Assembly (NCBI RefSeq): GCF_002967075.1
Contig: NZ_PUGE01000002.1
Span: 459,484-523,483, forward strand
Source of the DNA: Corynebacterium sp. J010B-136
GTDB lineage: Bacteria > Actinomycetota > Actinomycetes > Mycobacteriales > Mycobacteriaceae
Direction of reading: 5' to 3'
Length of the DNA stretch: 64,000 nucleotides
Position 1 is the first letter of the stretch. Every line of letters begins with the position of its first letter. Below the pieces are notes generated by a model. It had not been told where the DNA came from. It made no database searches and saw only the letters and a list, made by a program, of their open reading frames with translations. Of the stretch, positions 39,349-50,539 are shown one piece after another. Position numbers and translations under genes: made by a program.

Positions 39349-40503
39349 TTAGATCAGGTCCATCGCCCCCAAGCTGCTCACGTGGTGGGTGTTGCCCACC
39401 AGTTTGCCGCCCGGTGTGTGGAGACGGACTTTGCCGCGGTGGCGGCGCATCCTGCCGCGCTTGGGTTTACCCGTACTCGGCTTCCCTTTTCCTCGCTTAT
39501 TTTCTCTTTTCTGTGACCCGGGATTACCCGGGTCACCGTCGTCGTTGACGCCATTGTGATATTTACACAGCATCGTCAGGTTTGAGGGTTTTGTGTGCCC
39601 GCCATTCTTATGCGCATCAATATGGTGCACCTGGCATCTATCGGCCGGGACGTTACAGTCGGGCCACGGGCAGACGAGGTTCTCCGCCATGGCTAGAGTC
39701 CGCAGCTTATCGGACGCGAAGCGTGCCTCGTAGAGATTGACGGGTCCGGCGGTGGGGTGGAAAAGCCCGACGTAGAGCTTGTCGCCCAAAGCGCCTTCCA
39801 TCGCAGCGTTGATAAATTCTGCGCCGGTCATGGTGGTGCCGTCGGAAAGACCGATGATGACGTCCTCGCCTTTGCCGCAGGAGACGTTTGCGAAATCGTC
39901 GAGGCCGATAGCAATAACGGTGCGGTATTCAGGTTTGATATGGCCGGTGCCGTTGCCTTCAACTAAGTCCCAGAATGGTTCGAGTAAAGCTTCGGAGCGC
40001 GGCTGGTCATCATCTTTGATGGCGGCATCAAGCGTCTTTTCTAAATCGGTAATGCGGCGCTGAGTATCGGTAATGCTGATAGTCCGCAGACCGTCGATAG
40101 CTCGACCTACGCGCACCCCGCGTTGTTTGGGTTTGTCGCCGCCTTCTTCGGTGACGCGCTGTTTACCGATTTCATTAACTTCATCCAACGTGCCTTCGTA
40201 CGCGATGAGTTCGGCGCGAAGTTTCCATGCTGCGCCGCGGGTTGTGAGCTTCTTGGCGTGTTTGTTGACCATTTCTAAATACTCGACGCTTAATTGTCTC
40301 GCCTCGGCGAGTGCGACAGCGTCGCGCTGTACCTTGGGAGCATCAGCGGGCCCGAAGAATACTGTCGCTAACCGGGTGTATTTGCGTGCGGTGCTACGCG
40401 ACATTACGGCACCGGCGAGGTCGTGAGGGGAGCATTCATACACATCGCGGAGGATGGTTATTCCGCTGGTGGTGAAGAGGTTTAATATTTCTTGTCCTTT
40501 CAT
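39349..40503 (-). CDS. DUF222 / HNH endonuclease domain protein
   Basis: 384 residues with a DUF222-type helical N-terminal part and a C-terminal HNH nuclease domain (C-P-x-x-x-C, VHHIDAHKNGG, then MLCKYHNGV). This two-domain family (the 13E12 group) is multicopy in many actinobacteria; its role is unknown. ATG 40503 (start MKGQEIL) is preferred over a codon nine residues upstream. It is alone on the minus strand within a plus-strand region, so it is likely an accessory insertion. Confidence 0.82.
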   Translation of the reverse strand: MKGQEILNLFTTSGITILRDVYECSPHDLAGAVMSRSTARKYTRLATVFFGPADAPKVQRDAVALAEARQLSVEYLEMVNKHAKKLTTRGAAWKLRAELIAYEGTLDEVNEIGKQRVTEEGGDKPKQRGVRVGRAIDGLRTISITDTQRRITDLEKTLDAAIKDDDQPRSEALLEPFWDLVEGNGTGHIKPEYRTVIAIGLDDFANVSCGKGEDVIIGLSDGTTMTGAEFINAAMEGALGDKLYVGLFHPTAGPVNLYEARFASDKLRTLAMAENLVCPWPDCNVPADRCQVHHIDAHKNGGHTKPSNLTMLCKYHNGVNDDGDPGNPGSQKRENKRGKGKPSTGKPKRGRMRRHRGKVRLHTPGGKLVGNTHHVSSLGAMDLI

Positions 40504-40556
40504 AACTTCGACACTAAGACGTGAACGCAACCCCTGGCTAGGGCAAAGATTTTTGC

Positions 40557-40606
40557 CTGTGGATAACTACCGTGTCGCACCACCGGTGGTTCAAAGTTAT
40601 CCACAG
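40557..40606. repeat. Inverted TTATCCACA element, copy 2, with nested palindrome
   Basis: Perfect 12-bp inverted repeat CTGTGGATAACT (40557-40568) and AGTTATCCACAG (40595-40606). Each arm contains the full DnaA box TTATCCACA. The 26-base spacer holds a further perfect palindrome ACCACCGGTGGT (40579-40590). It lies in the gap between the HNH gene and the TM2 gene, with no T-run. The inner 10 bases of the arms match those at 14604-14639. Confidence 0.65.
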
Positions 40607-40844
40607 ATTTACCGCTGATTCGAAATAGGGCCGAAAAGTCATTGCTTTATGAGTTCGTCGGTGGTTAAGCTGGCTTGTTTTAGCCCGTGAGAATGGACGA
40701 ATTTCTGATGGCATCGATAGCCTTTCGACTGCGATGACCGCTCAAGTCCACCGTGCTAGGCTGTCCTAAGTGTTTTGGCACGTCCCCCTATTCCTTTTCG
40801 TCCTACTGGCAAATTGATGCCCACATTTCGAAAGGCGGTCGGAA
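40607..40844 (+). other. Gap before TM2 gene
   Basis: The rest of the 341-base gap between the HNH and TM2 genes, apart from the inverted repeat at 40557-40606. No gene is supported. Inverted bits around GTGCTAGG and GTTTTGGCACG are noticeable but unexplained. The promoter of the TM2 gene presumably lies here. Confidence 0.4.
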
Positions 40845-41339
40845 ATGACCAACCCTTATAACTCTTTTGAGCCAAACCCTGATGGCTTTGATGCCCCTAT
40901 GCAACAAGACCCGCAGGCACAGTCCTATGCGCAATACCAGGAATCGCTGAACAATCCGCAGGCGCAGTACCCGCAATTTAATGCTTTCCAGCAGCAGCCA
41001 CAGGCAGGTGCACCGGCTCCTTACGGTCAGCAGCATGGAATGGTGCAGCCGGGAATGGCGCAACCGGCGATGTATGCGACTCCACCGAAGTCATGGATTG
41101 CGACTGTGCTGCTGGCATTTTTCCTGGGCACACTTGGTGCGCATAATTTCTATTTGGGTTACAAAGGCCGCGCAATCGCGCAGCTGTCGCTATCGGTCAT
41201 CGGATGGTTTACCGCCATTTTGATCGTCGGTTTCGTGTTGCTCGCCATCGTGGGCATCTGGGCATTCGTTGACTTGGTCCGAATTCTTCTCCGCCACGGA
41301 GAGTACGGCGTTGACCCCAACGGGGTGCCTCTTTCCTAA
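40845..41339 (+). CDS. TM2 domain membrane protein
   Basis: 164 residues. The N-terminal 75 or so are Gln/Pro/Asn-rich and polar, likely outside the membrane and disordered. Then comes a TM2 domain: PPKSWIATVLLAFFLGTLGAHNFYLGYKG, with the D/H-N-F-Y-L-G turn, and a second segment ending near 150. TM2 proteins are small membrane proteins of unknown function. Confidence 0.82.
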   Translation: MTNPYNSFEPNPDGFDAPMQQDPQAQSYAQYQESLNNPQAQYPQFNAFQQQPQAGAPAPYGQQHGMVQPGMAQPAMYATPPKSWIATVLLAFFLGTLGAHNFYLGYKGRAIAQLSLSVIGWFTAILIVGFVLLAIVGIWAFVDLVRILLRHGEYGVDPNGVPLS

Positions 41340-41365
41340 TATTTTGATTGATTATCTAATTAATC

Positions 41366-41399
41366 AACCCATCCTGGACTTAAACAGGGTGGGTTTCTT
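41366..41399 (+). terminator. Terminator after TM2 gene
   Basis: AACCCATCCTG (41366-41376) and CAGGGTGGGTT (41385-41395) with an 8-base loop, then TCTTT. Confidence 0.8.
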
Positions 41400-41421
41400 T
41401 GTGCTTGGTAGATTAAAGACC

Positions 41422-42225
41422 ATGGCATTGGATTTTGAACAAGCATTTACCGAACGCACCCCGCGCATCGTCAACGCAGCCAAGCTGCACCGCTCATCCG
41501 CGCGAAAGAAGGCGAATGCTTTCCTCGTCGAAGGCGAGAACTCCGTGGATGCCGCAGTTTCTACGGGTGCAGCAACCGATATCTTCGTGACGGAGCGCGC
41601 AGCGGAGAAATTCGCGGAGATTGTCACCGCCGCTGGCTACATGGACGTCTACGTCCACCCAATCACCGATAGGGCAGCGAAGTCCCTGTCGGATACCCAG
41701 ACCACCAGCGGGCTGTTTGCAGTGTGTAAGCCCGTGCTGTGGTCGGCAGGCAAGATTCTCAACGGCAAGCCGAAGCTTCTTGCCGTCCCTGTGGAGACTT
41801 CTGAACCGGGCAACGCGGGCACCTTGATTCGTACAGCTGATGCGATGGGCGCAGATGGCGTCATCTTCGCTGGCGAAACCGTGGATCCGTTGGGTTCGAA
41901 GGTCGCGCGGGCATCGGCAGGCAGCTTGTTTCATATCCCTACCGCGCGCGATACCAATGTCAAAGACGTTCTGGGCAAATTGCGTGCTTCCAACCTGCAG
42001 ATTTTGGCGACCGCCCCACAAGGGGATGCGACATTGGATGAGGTGGACTTGACCAAGCCCACGGCATGGCTATTTGGAAATGAGGCACATGGCTTGAGCC
42101 CAGAGCTTCTCGATGCCGCCGATATCCGCGTCAATATTCCACTACGCGGCCGCGCCGAGTCGCTTAACCTGGCTACCGCAGCCAGTATTTGCCTGTACGA
42201 GGCGGCGAAGGCGCAGAACCGCTAA
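41422..42225 (+). CDS. TrmH/SpoU family RNA 2'-O-methyltransferase
   Basis: 267 residues. An N-terminal RNA-binding region (LHRSSARKKANAFLVEGENSV) is followed by a SPOUT knot: ETSEPGNAGTLIRTADAMGADGVI near 155-178, LFGNEAHGLSPELLDAAD near 215, and INIPLRGRAESLNLATAA at the end (motif 3). Members methylate rRNA or tRNA ribose; the site here is not determinable. It commonly sits before pheS in actinobacteria. Confidence 0.88.
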   Translation: MALDFEQAFTERTPRIVNAAKLHRSSARKKANAFLVEGENSVDAAVSTGAATDIFVTERAAEKFAEIVTAAGYMDVYVHPITDRAAKSLSDTQTTSGLFAVCKPVLWSAGKILNGKPKLLAVPVETSEPGNAGTLIRTADAMGADGVIFAGETVDPLGSKVARASAGSLFHIPTARDTNVKDVLGKLRASNLQILATAPQGDATLDEVDLTKPTAWLFGNEAHGLSPELLDAADIRVNIPLRGRAESLNLATAASICLYEAAKAQNR

Positions 42226-42248
42226 ACCCTCCGCTTGGGTGGGGCTAG

Positions 42249-43379
<1,131 letters not shown>

Positions 43380-43403
43380 GATTCCCGAGGAAGGAAAACC
43401 CAC

Positions 43404-45890
43404 ATGCTTATTTCACAAAACTGGCTTCACGGCGTCCTCGGTGAACACAACCCAGGCTGGACCGTTACTAGCGAAGAACTCGACTCCGGCTTCGTCCGCG
43501 TCGGCTTCGAAACCGAAGGCTATGAACCACTGCCAGAAATCACTGGTCCCGTGGTTATCGGCCGCGTAAAAGAGATCGAAGAACTCACCGAGTTCAAAAA
43601 GCCGATTCGTTACTGCCAGGTGGACGTAGGAGACGCCAACGGCACCGGCGAACTGCAGGGGATTATCTGCGGTGCGCGCAATTTCGAAGAAGGCTCCCTG
43701 GTCCCGGTATCTTTGCCAGGCGCAGAATTGCCAGGCGGCTTCAAGATCGCTGCGCGTGAGACCTATGGTCATATCTCCAATGGCATGATCTGCTCGGCAG
43801 CGGAGCTTGGTCTTACCGCTAAGTCCGAGGGCATTATCACCTTGGATGAGTCTTTCGCCGAGTACATCGGTCAGGATGCGCTACCACTTCTGGGCGGTGC
43901 AGATACCGTATTCGACGTTAATGTCACTCCAGACCGCGGATACGCCCTGTCCATGCGTGGCCTTGGCCGCGAGATTGCTTCGGCTTTCAACCTTAACTAC
44001 GTCGACCCTGTCGGCGAGGTTTCGCAAGCTTCCGGCAGTCTCATTGACATTGACCTGCGCGAGGAAACCAAGGCGATTCGCTTTGGCCTGCGCAAGGTCA
44101 CTGGCATTGACCCTAAGGCGCAGTCGCCATTTTGGATGCAGCGCATCCTCATGCTTTCCGGCCAGCGCCCGGTTAACCTCGCCACCGATGTCACCAACTA
44201 CGTCATGCTGTACTTGGGCCAGCCGATGCATGCTTTCGATGCCAACAAGGTCGCAGGCAACTTGGTTGTCCGCAATGCCCAGGCAGGGGAGAAGTTCGAG
44301 ACCCTCGACCACGTCAACCGCGAGCTCTTCGCCGAAGACGTAGTCATCTGTGATGACAATGGCATCCAGTCACTCGCTGGTGTCATGGGCGGAACTACTT
44401 CGGAAATCTCCGATGACACCACCGACGTGTACTTCGAGGCAGCGACCTGGGATCCAATCACCGTGGCGCGTACTTCGCGTCGTCACAAGCTCAGCTCCGA
44501 GGCATCGCGTCGTTTCGAGCGCGGCGTGGACCCAGCGATCGTGGAATACTCGCTGGATCTAGCCTGTGAGCTTTTGGTGCAATACGGCGGCGGACACGTC
44601 GACGATGCCCGCACCTTAGTCGGTGAGGTACCAGAGGCGAAGGTTGTTGGGCTCGAGTCCTCCAAGCCAACGCGTTATGCAGGCGTGGAATACTCCAATG
44701 ACACCATCGTGGCGCGTCTGGAAGAGGTCGGTTGCTCGGTCGCTTCATTCGATGAAGGCAAGGCATTCGATGTCACCATTCCTTCCTGGCGCACCGATAT
44801 CGCAGAAGATGTCGACTTGGTCGAAGAAATCCTGCGCCTAGAAGGCCTGGATGCTATTCCGTCGATTCTGCCGATTCCTACCGTGGGCAGCCGTGGGCTC
44901 AGCCCAGCGCAAAAGCGTCGCCGCGCTATTGGTCACGCCCTGGCTTACGCTGGCTACGCCGAGGTCATCCCAAGCCCATTTATCAACGATGAACTCTTTG
45001 ATACCTGGGAGCTGGCAGCAGATGATGCACGCCGCAACGTAGTGCGCGTACAAAACCCGCTGGAAGCAGATAAGTCGGCGCTGTCGACGACGCTGCTGCC
45101 AAATATGCTGGACGCAGTTGCGCGCAACGTAGCCCGTGGCCGCAACGATGTCACGCTCTTCGGCGTGCAGCAGGTCGCGTTCAAGCGTGCGGACTCCACC
45201 CCGATGCCAGATGTCAGCAAGCGTCCATCTGATGATGAAATCGACCAGCTGATCAACACGCTGCCCGCACAGCCGCTGCACGTGGCAACCGTGGGTGCCG
45301 GCAACGTGGAATTTGAAGGTCCATGGGGTAACGGTCGCGCATACTCTTATGCTGATGCGATTGAGTCTGCACGTCAGGTTGCGCGCGCCGCCAATATCGA
45401 GCTCGATGTAGAAAAGGCAGAAGTTCAGCCGTGGCACCCAGGCCGCTGTGCAGCGCTGAAGGTCGAGGGTGAAATCGTTGGCTACGCCGGTGAGCTGCAC
45501 CCACAGGTAGTCAAGGACATGGGCCTGCCGGCTCGCACCTGCGCTATGGAGGTGGATATCAACGCTTTGCCGTTCAGGGATAACCTGCCAGCACCAGTGC
45601 TATCTTCTTTCCCAACCTTGCACCAGGACATCGCGCTGGTCGTGGATGAAGAGCTGCCAGCGGAAACGGTGCGTCGTACTTTGGAGGAAGGCGCCGGAGA
45701 GTTGCTCGAGAGCGTTGAGCTTTTCGATGTTTTCCGCGATGAAAAACTCGGCGAATCTAAGAAGTCTTTGGCGTTTAAGATGTTCTTCCGCGCCGCGGAC
45801 CGCACGCTTACCGATGAAGAGGTCAACACGCACCGCCTTGCTGCTGCCGAATTGGCAAGCGAGCGTTTGGGTGCGCAAATGCGTGCTTAA
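43404..45890 (+). CDS. pheT: Phenylalanyl-tRNA synthetase beta subunit
   Basis: 828 residues. An EMAP/tRNA-binding domain (about 40-150), B3/B4 editing domain (about 210-380), B5 (about 410-480), a catalytic-like domain, and a C-terminal ferredoxin-fold anticodon-binding domain (about 735-828, FPTLHQDIALVVDEELP). It acts with PheS as an alpha2-beta2 tetramer. No Phe-rich leader peptide or T-box is visible upstream of the pair. Confidence 0.96.
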   Translation: MLISQNWLHGVLGEHNPGWTVTSEELDSGFVRVGFETEGYEPLPEITGPVVIGRVKEIEELTEFKKPIRYCQVDVGDANGTGELQGIICGARNFEEGSLVPVSLPGAELPGGFKIAARETYGHISNGMICSAAELGLTAKSEGIITLDESFAEYIGQDALPLLGGADTVFDVNVTPDRGYALSMRGLGREIASAFNLNYVDPVGEVSQASGSLIDIDLREETKAIRFGLRKVTGIDPKAQSPFWMQRILMLSGQRPVNLATDVTNYVMLYLGQPMHAFDANKVAGNLVVRNAQAGEKFETLDHVNRELFAEDVVICDDNGIQSLAGVMGGTTSEISDDTTDVYFEAATWDPITVARTSRRHKLSSEASRRFERGVDPAIVEYSLDLACELLVQYGGGHVDDARTLVGEVPEAKVVGLESSKPTRYAGVEYSNDTIVARLEEVGCSVASFDEGKAFDVTIPSWRTDIAEDVDLVEEILRLEGLDAIPSILPIPTVGSRGLSPAQKRRRAIGHALAYAGYAEVIPSPFINDELFDTWELAADDARRNVVRVQNPLEADKSALSTTLLPNMLDAVARNVARGRNDVTLFGVQQVAFKRADSTPMPDVSKRPSDDEIDQLINTLPAQPLHVATVGAGNVEFEGPWGNGRAYSYADAIESARQVARAANIELDVEKAEVQPWHPGRCAALKVEGEIVGYAGELHPQVVKDMGLPARTCAMEVDINALPFRDNLPAPVLSSFPTLHQDIALVVDEELPAETVRRTLEEGAGELLESVELFDVFRDEKLGESKKSLAFKMFFRAADRTLTDEEVNTHRLAAAELASERLGAQMRA

Positions 45891-45923
45891 GCAAGTGCTT
45901 AAGTAATTTACGTCGCGCTGACA

Positions 45924-45974
45924 AAAAGACCGCGTTTCTACTACCTTGGGTAAGTAGAAGCGCGGTCTTTCTTT
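45924..45974 (+). terminator. Rho-independent terminator of pheST
   Basis: AAAGACCGCGTTTCTACT and AGTAGAAGCGCGGTCTTT form a strong stem (one G/C bulge) with a short loop, then CTTTG. Confidence 0.9.
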
Positions 45975-46053
45975 GTGCATATGCTTTCCCATGGTGCATT
46001 CGTATTTCCGTACATTAAGCTCTTCCACTGGAAATTTTTGAAAGAAATTTCCA

Positions 46054-46084
46054 TGTATAGTTTGCGGAGTCTTGCATAATTTAC
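46054..46084 (+). promoter_or_regulatory. Candidate ArgR boxes and -10 of argC
   Basis: TGTATAGTTTGCG (46054-46066) and, in the other orientation, TTGCATAATTTAC (46072-46084) fit a shared motif that reappears before argG (52100-52156). They resemble ArgR half sites. CATAAT (46075-46080) is a good -10, so an ArgR bound here would block RNA polymerase. Confidence 0.5.
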
Positions 46085-46097
46085 TACTGTGGTGTGC

Positions 46098-47141
46098 ATG
46101 ACATACAAAGTTGCAATCGCAGGCGCCACGGGTTACGCCGGTGGCGAGATTCTCCGCCTCCTTCTTAACCACCCGGCATATGCCTCCGGCGACTTGGAAA
46201 TTGGGGCATTAACTGGCCATTCCAATGCTGGCCAGTCCGTTGCGGAATTGATGCCGCATTTGCCCCAATTAGCAGATCGCACGATTGTTGATACCACGGT
46301 GGAAAACCTCGCTGGCCACGATGTGGTCTTTTTAGGTTTGCCACATGGGCACTCGGGACCTATCGCGAAAGCGTTGGGCGAGGACGTCGTGGTCATCGAC
46401 TGTGCTGCTGATTTCCGCCTCAAAGATGCCCAGGATTGGGAGGATTTCTACGGCTCTGAACATGCAGGCACTTGGCCTTATGGCATCCCGGAATTGCCTG
46501 GTCACCGTGAGCAACTTCAAGGATCGAAAAGGGTAGCGGTCCCGGGATGTTTCCCCACCACCATGACGCTGGGCGCGCTGCCTGCAGTCGCGGGCAAGAT
46601 TATTGAGCCAGATTTGACCATTATCGCCGTGACCGGTGTGTCTGGTGCAGGTAAGAAAGCTTCCGTCCCACTGCTGGGCGCAGAGACCATGGGAAGTGTC
46701 AAGGCTTATTCCCCAGGCGGCACGCACCGTCACACCCCAGAGGTTATTCAAAACCTCAACCCGCTGGCGGAGGCGCCTGTCAACGTCAGCTTCACGCCAG
46801 TGCTCGCCCCAATGCCGCGCGGTATCCTCGCGACGATTACGGCGCCGCTAAAAGAAGGCATCACCCAAGAAGAAGTCACCAAGGTCTTTACTGAGTTTTA
46901 TGCCGATGAACCGTTCTGCCACGTTCTCCCAGTCGGCCAGCAGCCACAAACCCAAAACGTTGTGGGCACCAATATGTGCCATATTCAGGCGCATGTGGAT
47001 GAACGCGCACGTAAGCTCGTTATCACCTCTGCACTAGACAACCTCACTAAAGGCACCGGAGGAGCAGCAGTACAGTGCATGAACCTCTCGCTGGGCTTTG
47101 CTGAAACCGCAGGTCTGCCACTAGCTGCAGTCGCACCATAA
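46098..47141 (+). CDS. argC: N-acetyl-gamma-glutamyl-phosphate reductase
   Basis: Third step of ornithine synthesis: reduces acetylglutamyl phosphate with NADPH. 347 residues: GATGYAGGE (NADP binding) at 9-17, catalytic Cys in [12 protein letters not shown] near 148-154. The start at ATG 46098 lacks a Shine-Dalgarno sequence and is only about 10-12 bases from the expected transcription start, so this mRNA may be leaderless or nearly so. It opens the argCJBDF-R-GH cluster. Confidence 0.95.
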   Translation: MTYKVAIAGATGYAGGEILRLLLNHPAYASGDLEIGALTGHSNAGQSVAELMPHLPQLADRTIVDTTVENLAGHDVVFLGLPHGHSGPIAKALGEDVVVIDCAADFRLKDAQDWEDFYGSEHAGTWPYGIPELPGHREQLQGSKRVAVPGCFPTTMTLGALPAVAGKIIEPDLTIIAVTGVSGAGKKASVPLLGAETMGSVKAYSPGGTHRHTPEVIQNLNPLAEAPVNVSFTPVLAPMPRGILATITAPLKEGITQEEVTKVFTEFYADEPFCHVLPVGQQPQTQNVVGTNMCHIQAHVDERARKLVITSALDNLTKGTGGAAVQCMNLSLGFAETAGLPLAAVAP

Positions 47142-47175
47142 AACTCTCTACTAATTTTTAAAAAGGATAAGCGCA

Positions 47176-48369
47176 ATGACTACATCCGAAACGCTGCCAC
47201 AAGGTGTGACTGTGCCGCAGGGCTTCTCCGCGGCTTCGACCACCGCAGGCATTAAACCATCCGGCAATCCAGATATGGCACTGGTAGTCAACCAGGGTCC
47301 ACGCTTTGATGCGGCAGCGGTCTTTACCCGCAACCGGGTTGTCGCTGCACCGGTGAAAGTCACCCAAGCAGCGCTGAAAGACGGCAACCCGAATGAGCTC
47401 AAGGCCGCAGTCTTTAACGCCGGCAATGCCAATGCGTGCAATGGTGCACAAGGGATGACCGATGCCAAGAAGATGGCCGAAGATACAGCGCTTGCCTTAG
47501 GCGTCGATGTATCCGATATCGCTGTGTGTTCCACCGGTCTCATCGGGGAGTTGATGCCGATGGATAAGGTACATGGGGGCATCGACAAGCTAGCGAAAAA
47601 CCTAGGCACCGAACAAAGCCATGGTGCTGGTGCCGCCGCAGCAATCATGACGACTGATACCGTGCCGAAGCAAACCGTCGTGCACGGCCAAGGTTGGACC
47701 GTGGGCGGCATGGGCAAAGGCGTGGGCATGATGGCACCGTCGTTGGCGACGATGTTGGTGTGCATTACTACCGATGCCCAGGCAAGCCCTGCCGCGCTCG
47801 ATGCAGCGCTGCGCAAGGCCTGCGATCTCACCTTTAACACCCTGGATGTTGATGGCTCCACCTCGACCAATGACACCGTGATTGTCATGGCTAATGGTGC
47901 CTCGGGCGTCGAACCAAGCCAAGAAGAACTGGACGAGGCCATCTTGAAGGCTTGTGCGGACCTGGCGGATCAGCTGCAAGCCGATGCGGAAGGCGTGACC
48001 AAGCGCGTCAAGATTACGGTCAAGGGCACTGGCTCTGATGCCCAAGCGCTCAATGCTGCGCGTACCTTGGGCCGCGACAATTTGTTCAAGTGTGCGATGT
48101 TTGGCTCCGACCCGAACTGGGGCCGGGTGCTTGCAGCCGTGGGCATGGCCGATGCTGAGATGGACCCGGATAATATTTCGGTCTTTTTCAACAACCAACC
48201 CGTGTGCGTGGAATCTACCGGCGCTCCTGGTGCCCGCGAGGTTGACTTAAGCGGTGCCGACATCGATGTTTTAGTTGATTTGGGCACCGGCGGCGAGGGC
48301 ACCGCCTTTGTTCGCACCACCGACCTTTCGCATGACTATGTGGAAATCAACTCGGCCTACAGTTCTTAA
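47176..48369 (+). CDS. argJ: Glutamate N-acetyltransferase / amino-acid N-acetyltransferase
   Basis: Moves the acetyl group from N-acetylornithine to glutamate. 397 residues; the autocleavage site lies in the [16 protein letters not shown] stretch near 180, at the A-T bond. After self-cleavage, the threonine becomes the nucleophile. The presence of ArgJ makes the cyclic acetyl route the likely one. Confidence 0.95.
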   Translation: MTTSETLPQGVTVPQGFSAASTTAGIKPSGNPDMALVVNQGPRFDAAAVFTRNRVVAAPVKVTQAALKDGNPNELKAAVFNAGNANACNGAQGMTDAKKMAEDTALALGVDVSDIAVCSTGLIGELMPMDKVHGGIDKLAKNLGTEQSHGAGAAAAIMTTDTVPKQTVVHGQGWTVGGMGKGVGMMAPSLATMLVCITTDAQASPAALDAALRKACDLTFNTLDVDGSTSTNDTVIVMANGASGVEPSQEELDEAILKACADLADQLQADAEGVTKRVKITVKGTGSDAQALNAARTLGRDNLFKCAMFGSDPNWGRVLAAVGMADAEMDPDNISVFFNNQPVCVESTGAPGAREVDLSGADIDVLVDLGTGGEGTAFVRTTDLSHDYVEINSAYSS

Positions 48370-48381
48370 AGGAAGATAATA

Positions 48382-49317
48382 ATGATTGCCGGAATGACTG
48401 ATACCGTCCGCGCGGCGGTGCTTGCTGAAGCTCTGCCGTGGCTGCAGCACTACCGCAACAAGATTGTCGTTGTGAAATATGGCGGCAATGCCATGGTCGA
48501 CGAGGAACTCAAGCGTGCTTTTGCTGCTGACATGGTGTTTTTGCGCACCGTGGGGGCAAAACCCGTCGTGGTGCACGGTGGCGGCCCGCAGATCAACGAG
48601 ATGCTGTCCAAGATTGGACTGGAAGGCGAATTCAAAGGCGGCTTCCGGGTTACCAGCCCAGAAATCATGGACGTTGTGCGCATGGTGTTATTTGGCCAAG
48701 TTGGCCGCGATCTGGTCAACCTGATTAATTCCCACGGACCTTATGCCGTTGGTACCTCCGGTGAAGATGCCGGGCTGTTTACGGCGAAAAAGCGCATGGT
48801 CAACGTCGATGGTGAGCTGACTGATATTGGCCTTGTCGGCGATATTACGGACGTGAATCCTTCTGCAGTCATGGACATTATCGAAGCCGGTCGCATTCCG
48901 GTGGTCTCTGGTATTGCACCTGGTACCGACGGCGAGGTCTATAACATCAACGCTGATTCGGCCGCTGGTGCTTTGGCGCAAGCCATTGGCGCAGAGCGTT
49001 TAGTGATGCTGACCAATGTTGAAGGACTGTATACCGATTGGCCGAATAAGGAATCGTTGGTTTCTAAAATTGAAGCAACGCCTTTGGAAAAGATGCTTCC
49101 CGGCTTGGATGCGGGCATGATTCCGAAGATGGAATCGGCGCTTAAGGCCGTCAAGGGTGGGGTAGCAGCCTCCCATATCATTGACGGACGCCTGGCACAC
49201 GCGGTGTTGCTGGAACTTTTGACCATGGGCGGTATTGGCACCATGGTTCTGCCTGATAATTTTGAACGCTCCCGGTACCCCGAAGGCACCGTATTTAGGA
49301 AGGATGATGCGCAGTGA
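48382..49317 (+). CDS. argB: Acetylglutamate kinase
   Basis: Phosphorylates N-acetylglutamate; the arginine-feedback-sensitive step in corynebacteria. 311 residues: KYGGNAM near 32, VVHGGGPQI near 57-65, [16 protein letters not shown] near 180-195. ATG 48382 follows AAGGAAG; ATG 48394 is an alternative. The argD GTG overlaps the stop. Confidence 0.95.
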   Translation: MIAGMTDTVRAAVLAEALPWLQHYRNKIVVVKYGGNAMVDEELKRAFAADMVFLRTVGAKPVVVHGGGPQINEMLSKIGLEGEFKGGFRVTSPEIMDVVRMVLFGQVGRDLVNLINSHGPYAVGTSGEDAGLFTAKKRMVNVDGELTDIGLVGDITDVNPSAVMDIIEAGRIPVVSGIAPGTDGEVYNINADSAAGALAQAIGAERLVMLTNVEGLYTDWPNKESLVSKIEATPLEKMLPGLDAGMIPKMESALKAVKGGVAASHIIDGRLAHAVLLELLTMGGIGTMVLPDNFERSRYPEGTVFRKDDAQ

Positions 49318-50507
49318 GCACCCCTGATGCAACACTAACTGGCTCATGGCAAGACGCCATGATGAATAACTACGGCACCCCACCGGTGGGTATTGTCTCG
49401 GGCCACGGTGCATATCTTGTCGATGAGCAGGGCAATGAATACCTCGATCTGCTCGCGGGTATTGCCGTGAATTCCTTGGGCACTAACCACCCCGCGGTTG
49501 TCGAGGCTGTCAGCACGCAGGTGGCAACGCTTGGCCACGTCAGTAACCTCTTTGCGTCGCCACCAGCGGTAAAGCTGGCGCAGCGGCTTAAGGACAAGGT
49601 TGGCGATGATTCCGCGCGCGTCATCTTCTCTAACTCCGGTGCAGAAGCCAATGAGGCAGCCTTCAAGCTGGCGCGCCTGACTGGGCGCCGGCGCATCCTG
49701 GCTGCCAATAATGGCTTCCACGGCCGCACCATGGGCTCGCTGGCGATGACCGGGCAGCCTTCTAAGCGCGATATCTTCGGGCCTTTGCCGGGTGGCGTGG
49801 AATTTTATCCCTATGGCGATTTTGACTACCTGCGCGCATTAGTGGAGATTAACCCTGCTGATACCGCGGCGATTATCTTAGAACCCATCCAAGGTGAGAC
49901 CGGCGTTATTCCTGCGACCGTAGAATTTTTGCAGGATATTCGCTCGCTGTGCGATGAGCACGGCATCTTGATGATGGTGGACGAAGTCCAAACCGGCGTC
50001 GGCCGCACAGGAAGCTTCTTCGCTTTTGAAAAGGCCGGGATTCTTCCTGATGTCATCACCATGGCGAAAGGCCTTGGCGCGGGCTTGCCTATTGGTGCGT
50101 GCATTGGTGTTGGAAAGGCAGCAACCTTGTTTGGCCCTGGTAGCCATGGCACTACCTTTGGCGGGAACCCAGTTGCATGCGCCGCTGCTAATGCGGTGTT
50201 GGATGTTGTGGATGAACAGTTTGTTGCCGATGTGCAGTCCAAGGGTGAGAAATTTACCGCGGCGCTAGAAAAACTGGCTCTGGTCGACCACGTCCGCGGT
50301 AGCGGACTGCTCTTGGGCGTCGTATTGAAGCAGGCAGTGGCGAAGCAAGCCGTGGCCAAGGCACTGGAGCACGGCCTCATTATTAATGCGCCCAGCGATA
50401 ATGTCGTGCGTATTGCACCTCCGCTGATTATCGCTGACGCAGATATTGATGTAGCGATTGAGAAAATCACGGCTGTCTTCGACGTGGTTTCGGCCGAAGA
50501 AAAGTAA
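49314..50507 (+). CDS. argD: Acetylornithine aminotransferase
   Basis: PLP-dependent transamination of N-acetylglutamate semialdehyde to N-acetylornithine. 397 residues: [15 protein letters not shown] near 105-119, [25 protein letters not shown] near 223, and the PLP lysine in [14 protein letters not shown] near 250. GTG start. Confidence 0.95.
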   Translation: MSTPDATLTGSWQDAMMNNYGTPPVGIVSGHGAYLVDEQGNEYLDLLAGIAVNSLGTNHPAVVEAVSTQVATLGHVSNLFASPPAVKLAQRLKDKVGDDSARVIFSNSGAEANEAAFKLARLTGRRRILAANNGFHGRTMGSLAMTGQPSKRDIFGPLPGGVEFYPYGDFDYLRALVEINPADTAAIILEPIQGETGVIPATVEFLQDIRSLCDEHGILMMVDEVQTGVGRTGSFFAFEKAGILPDVITMAKGLGAGLPIGACIGVGKAATLFGPGSHGTTFGGNPVACAAANAVLDVVDEQFVADVQSKGEKFTAALEKLALVDHVRGSGLLLGVVLKQAVAKQAVAKALEHGLIINAPSDNVVRIAPPLIIADADIDVAIEKITAVFDVVSAEEK

Positions 50508-50539
50508 AGACCCAAGAAAAAGTTAAGGACACATCTCGA

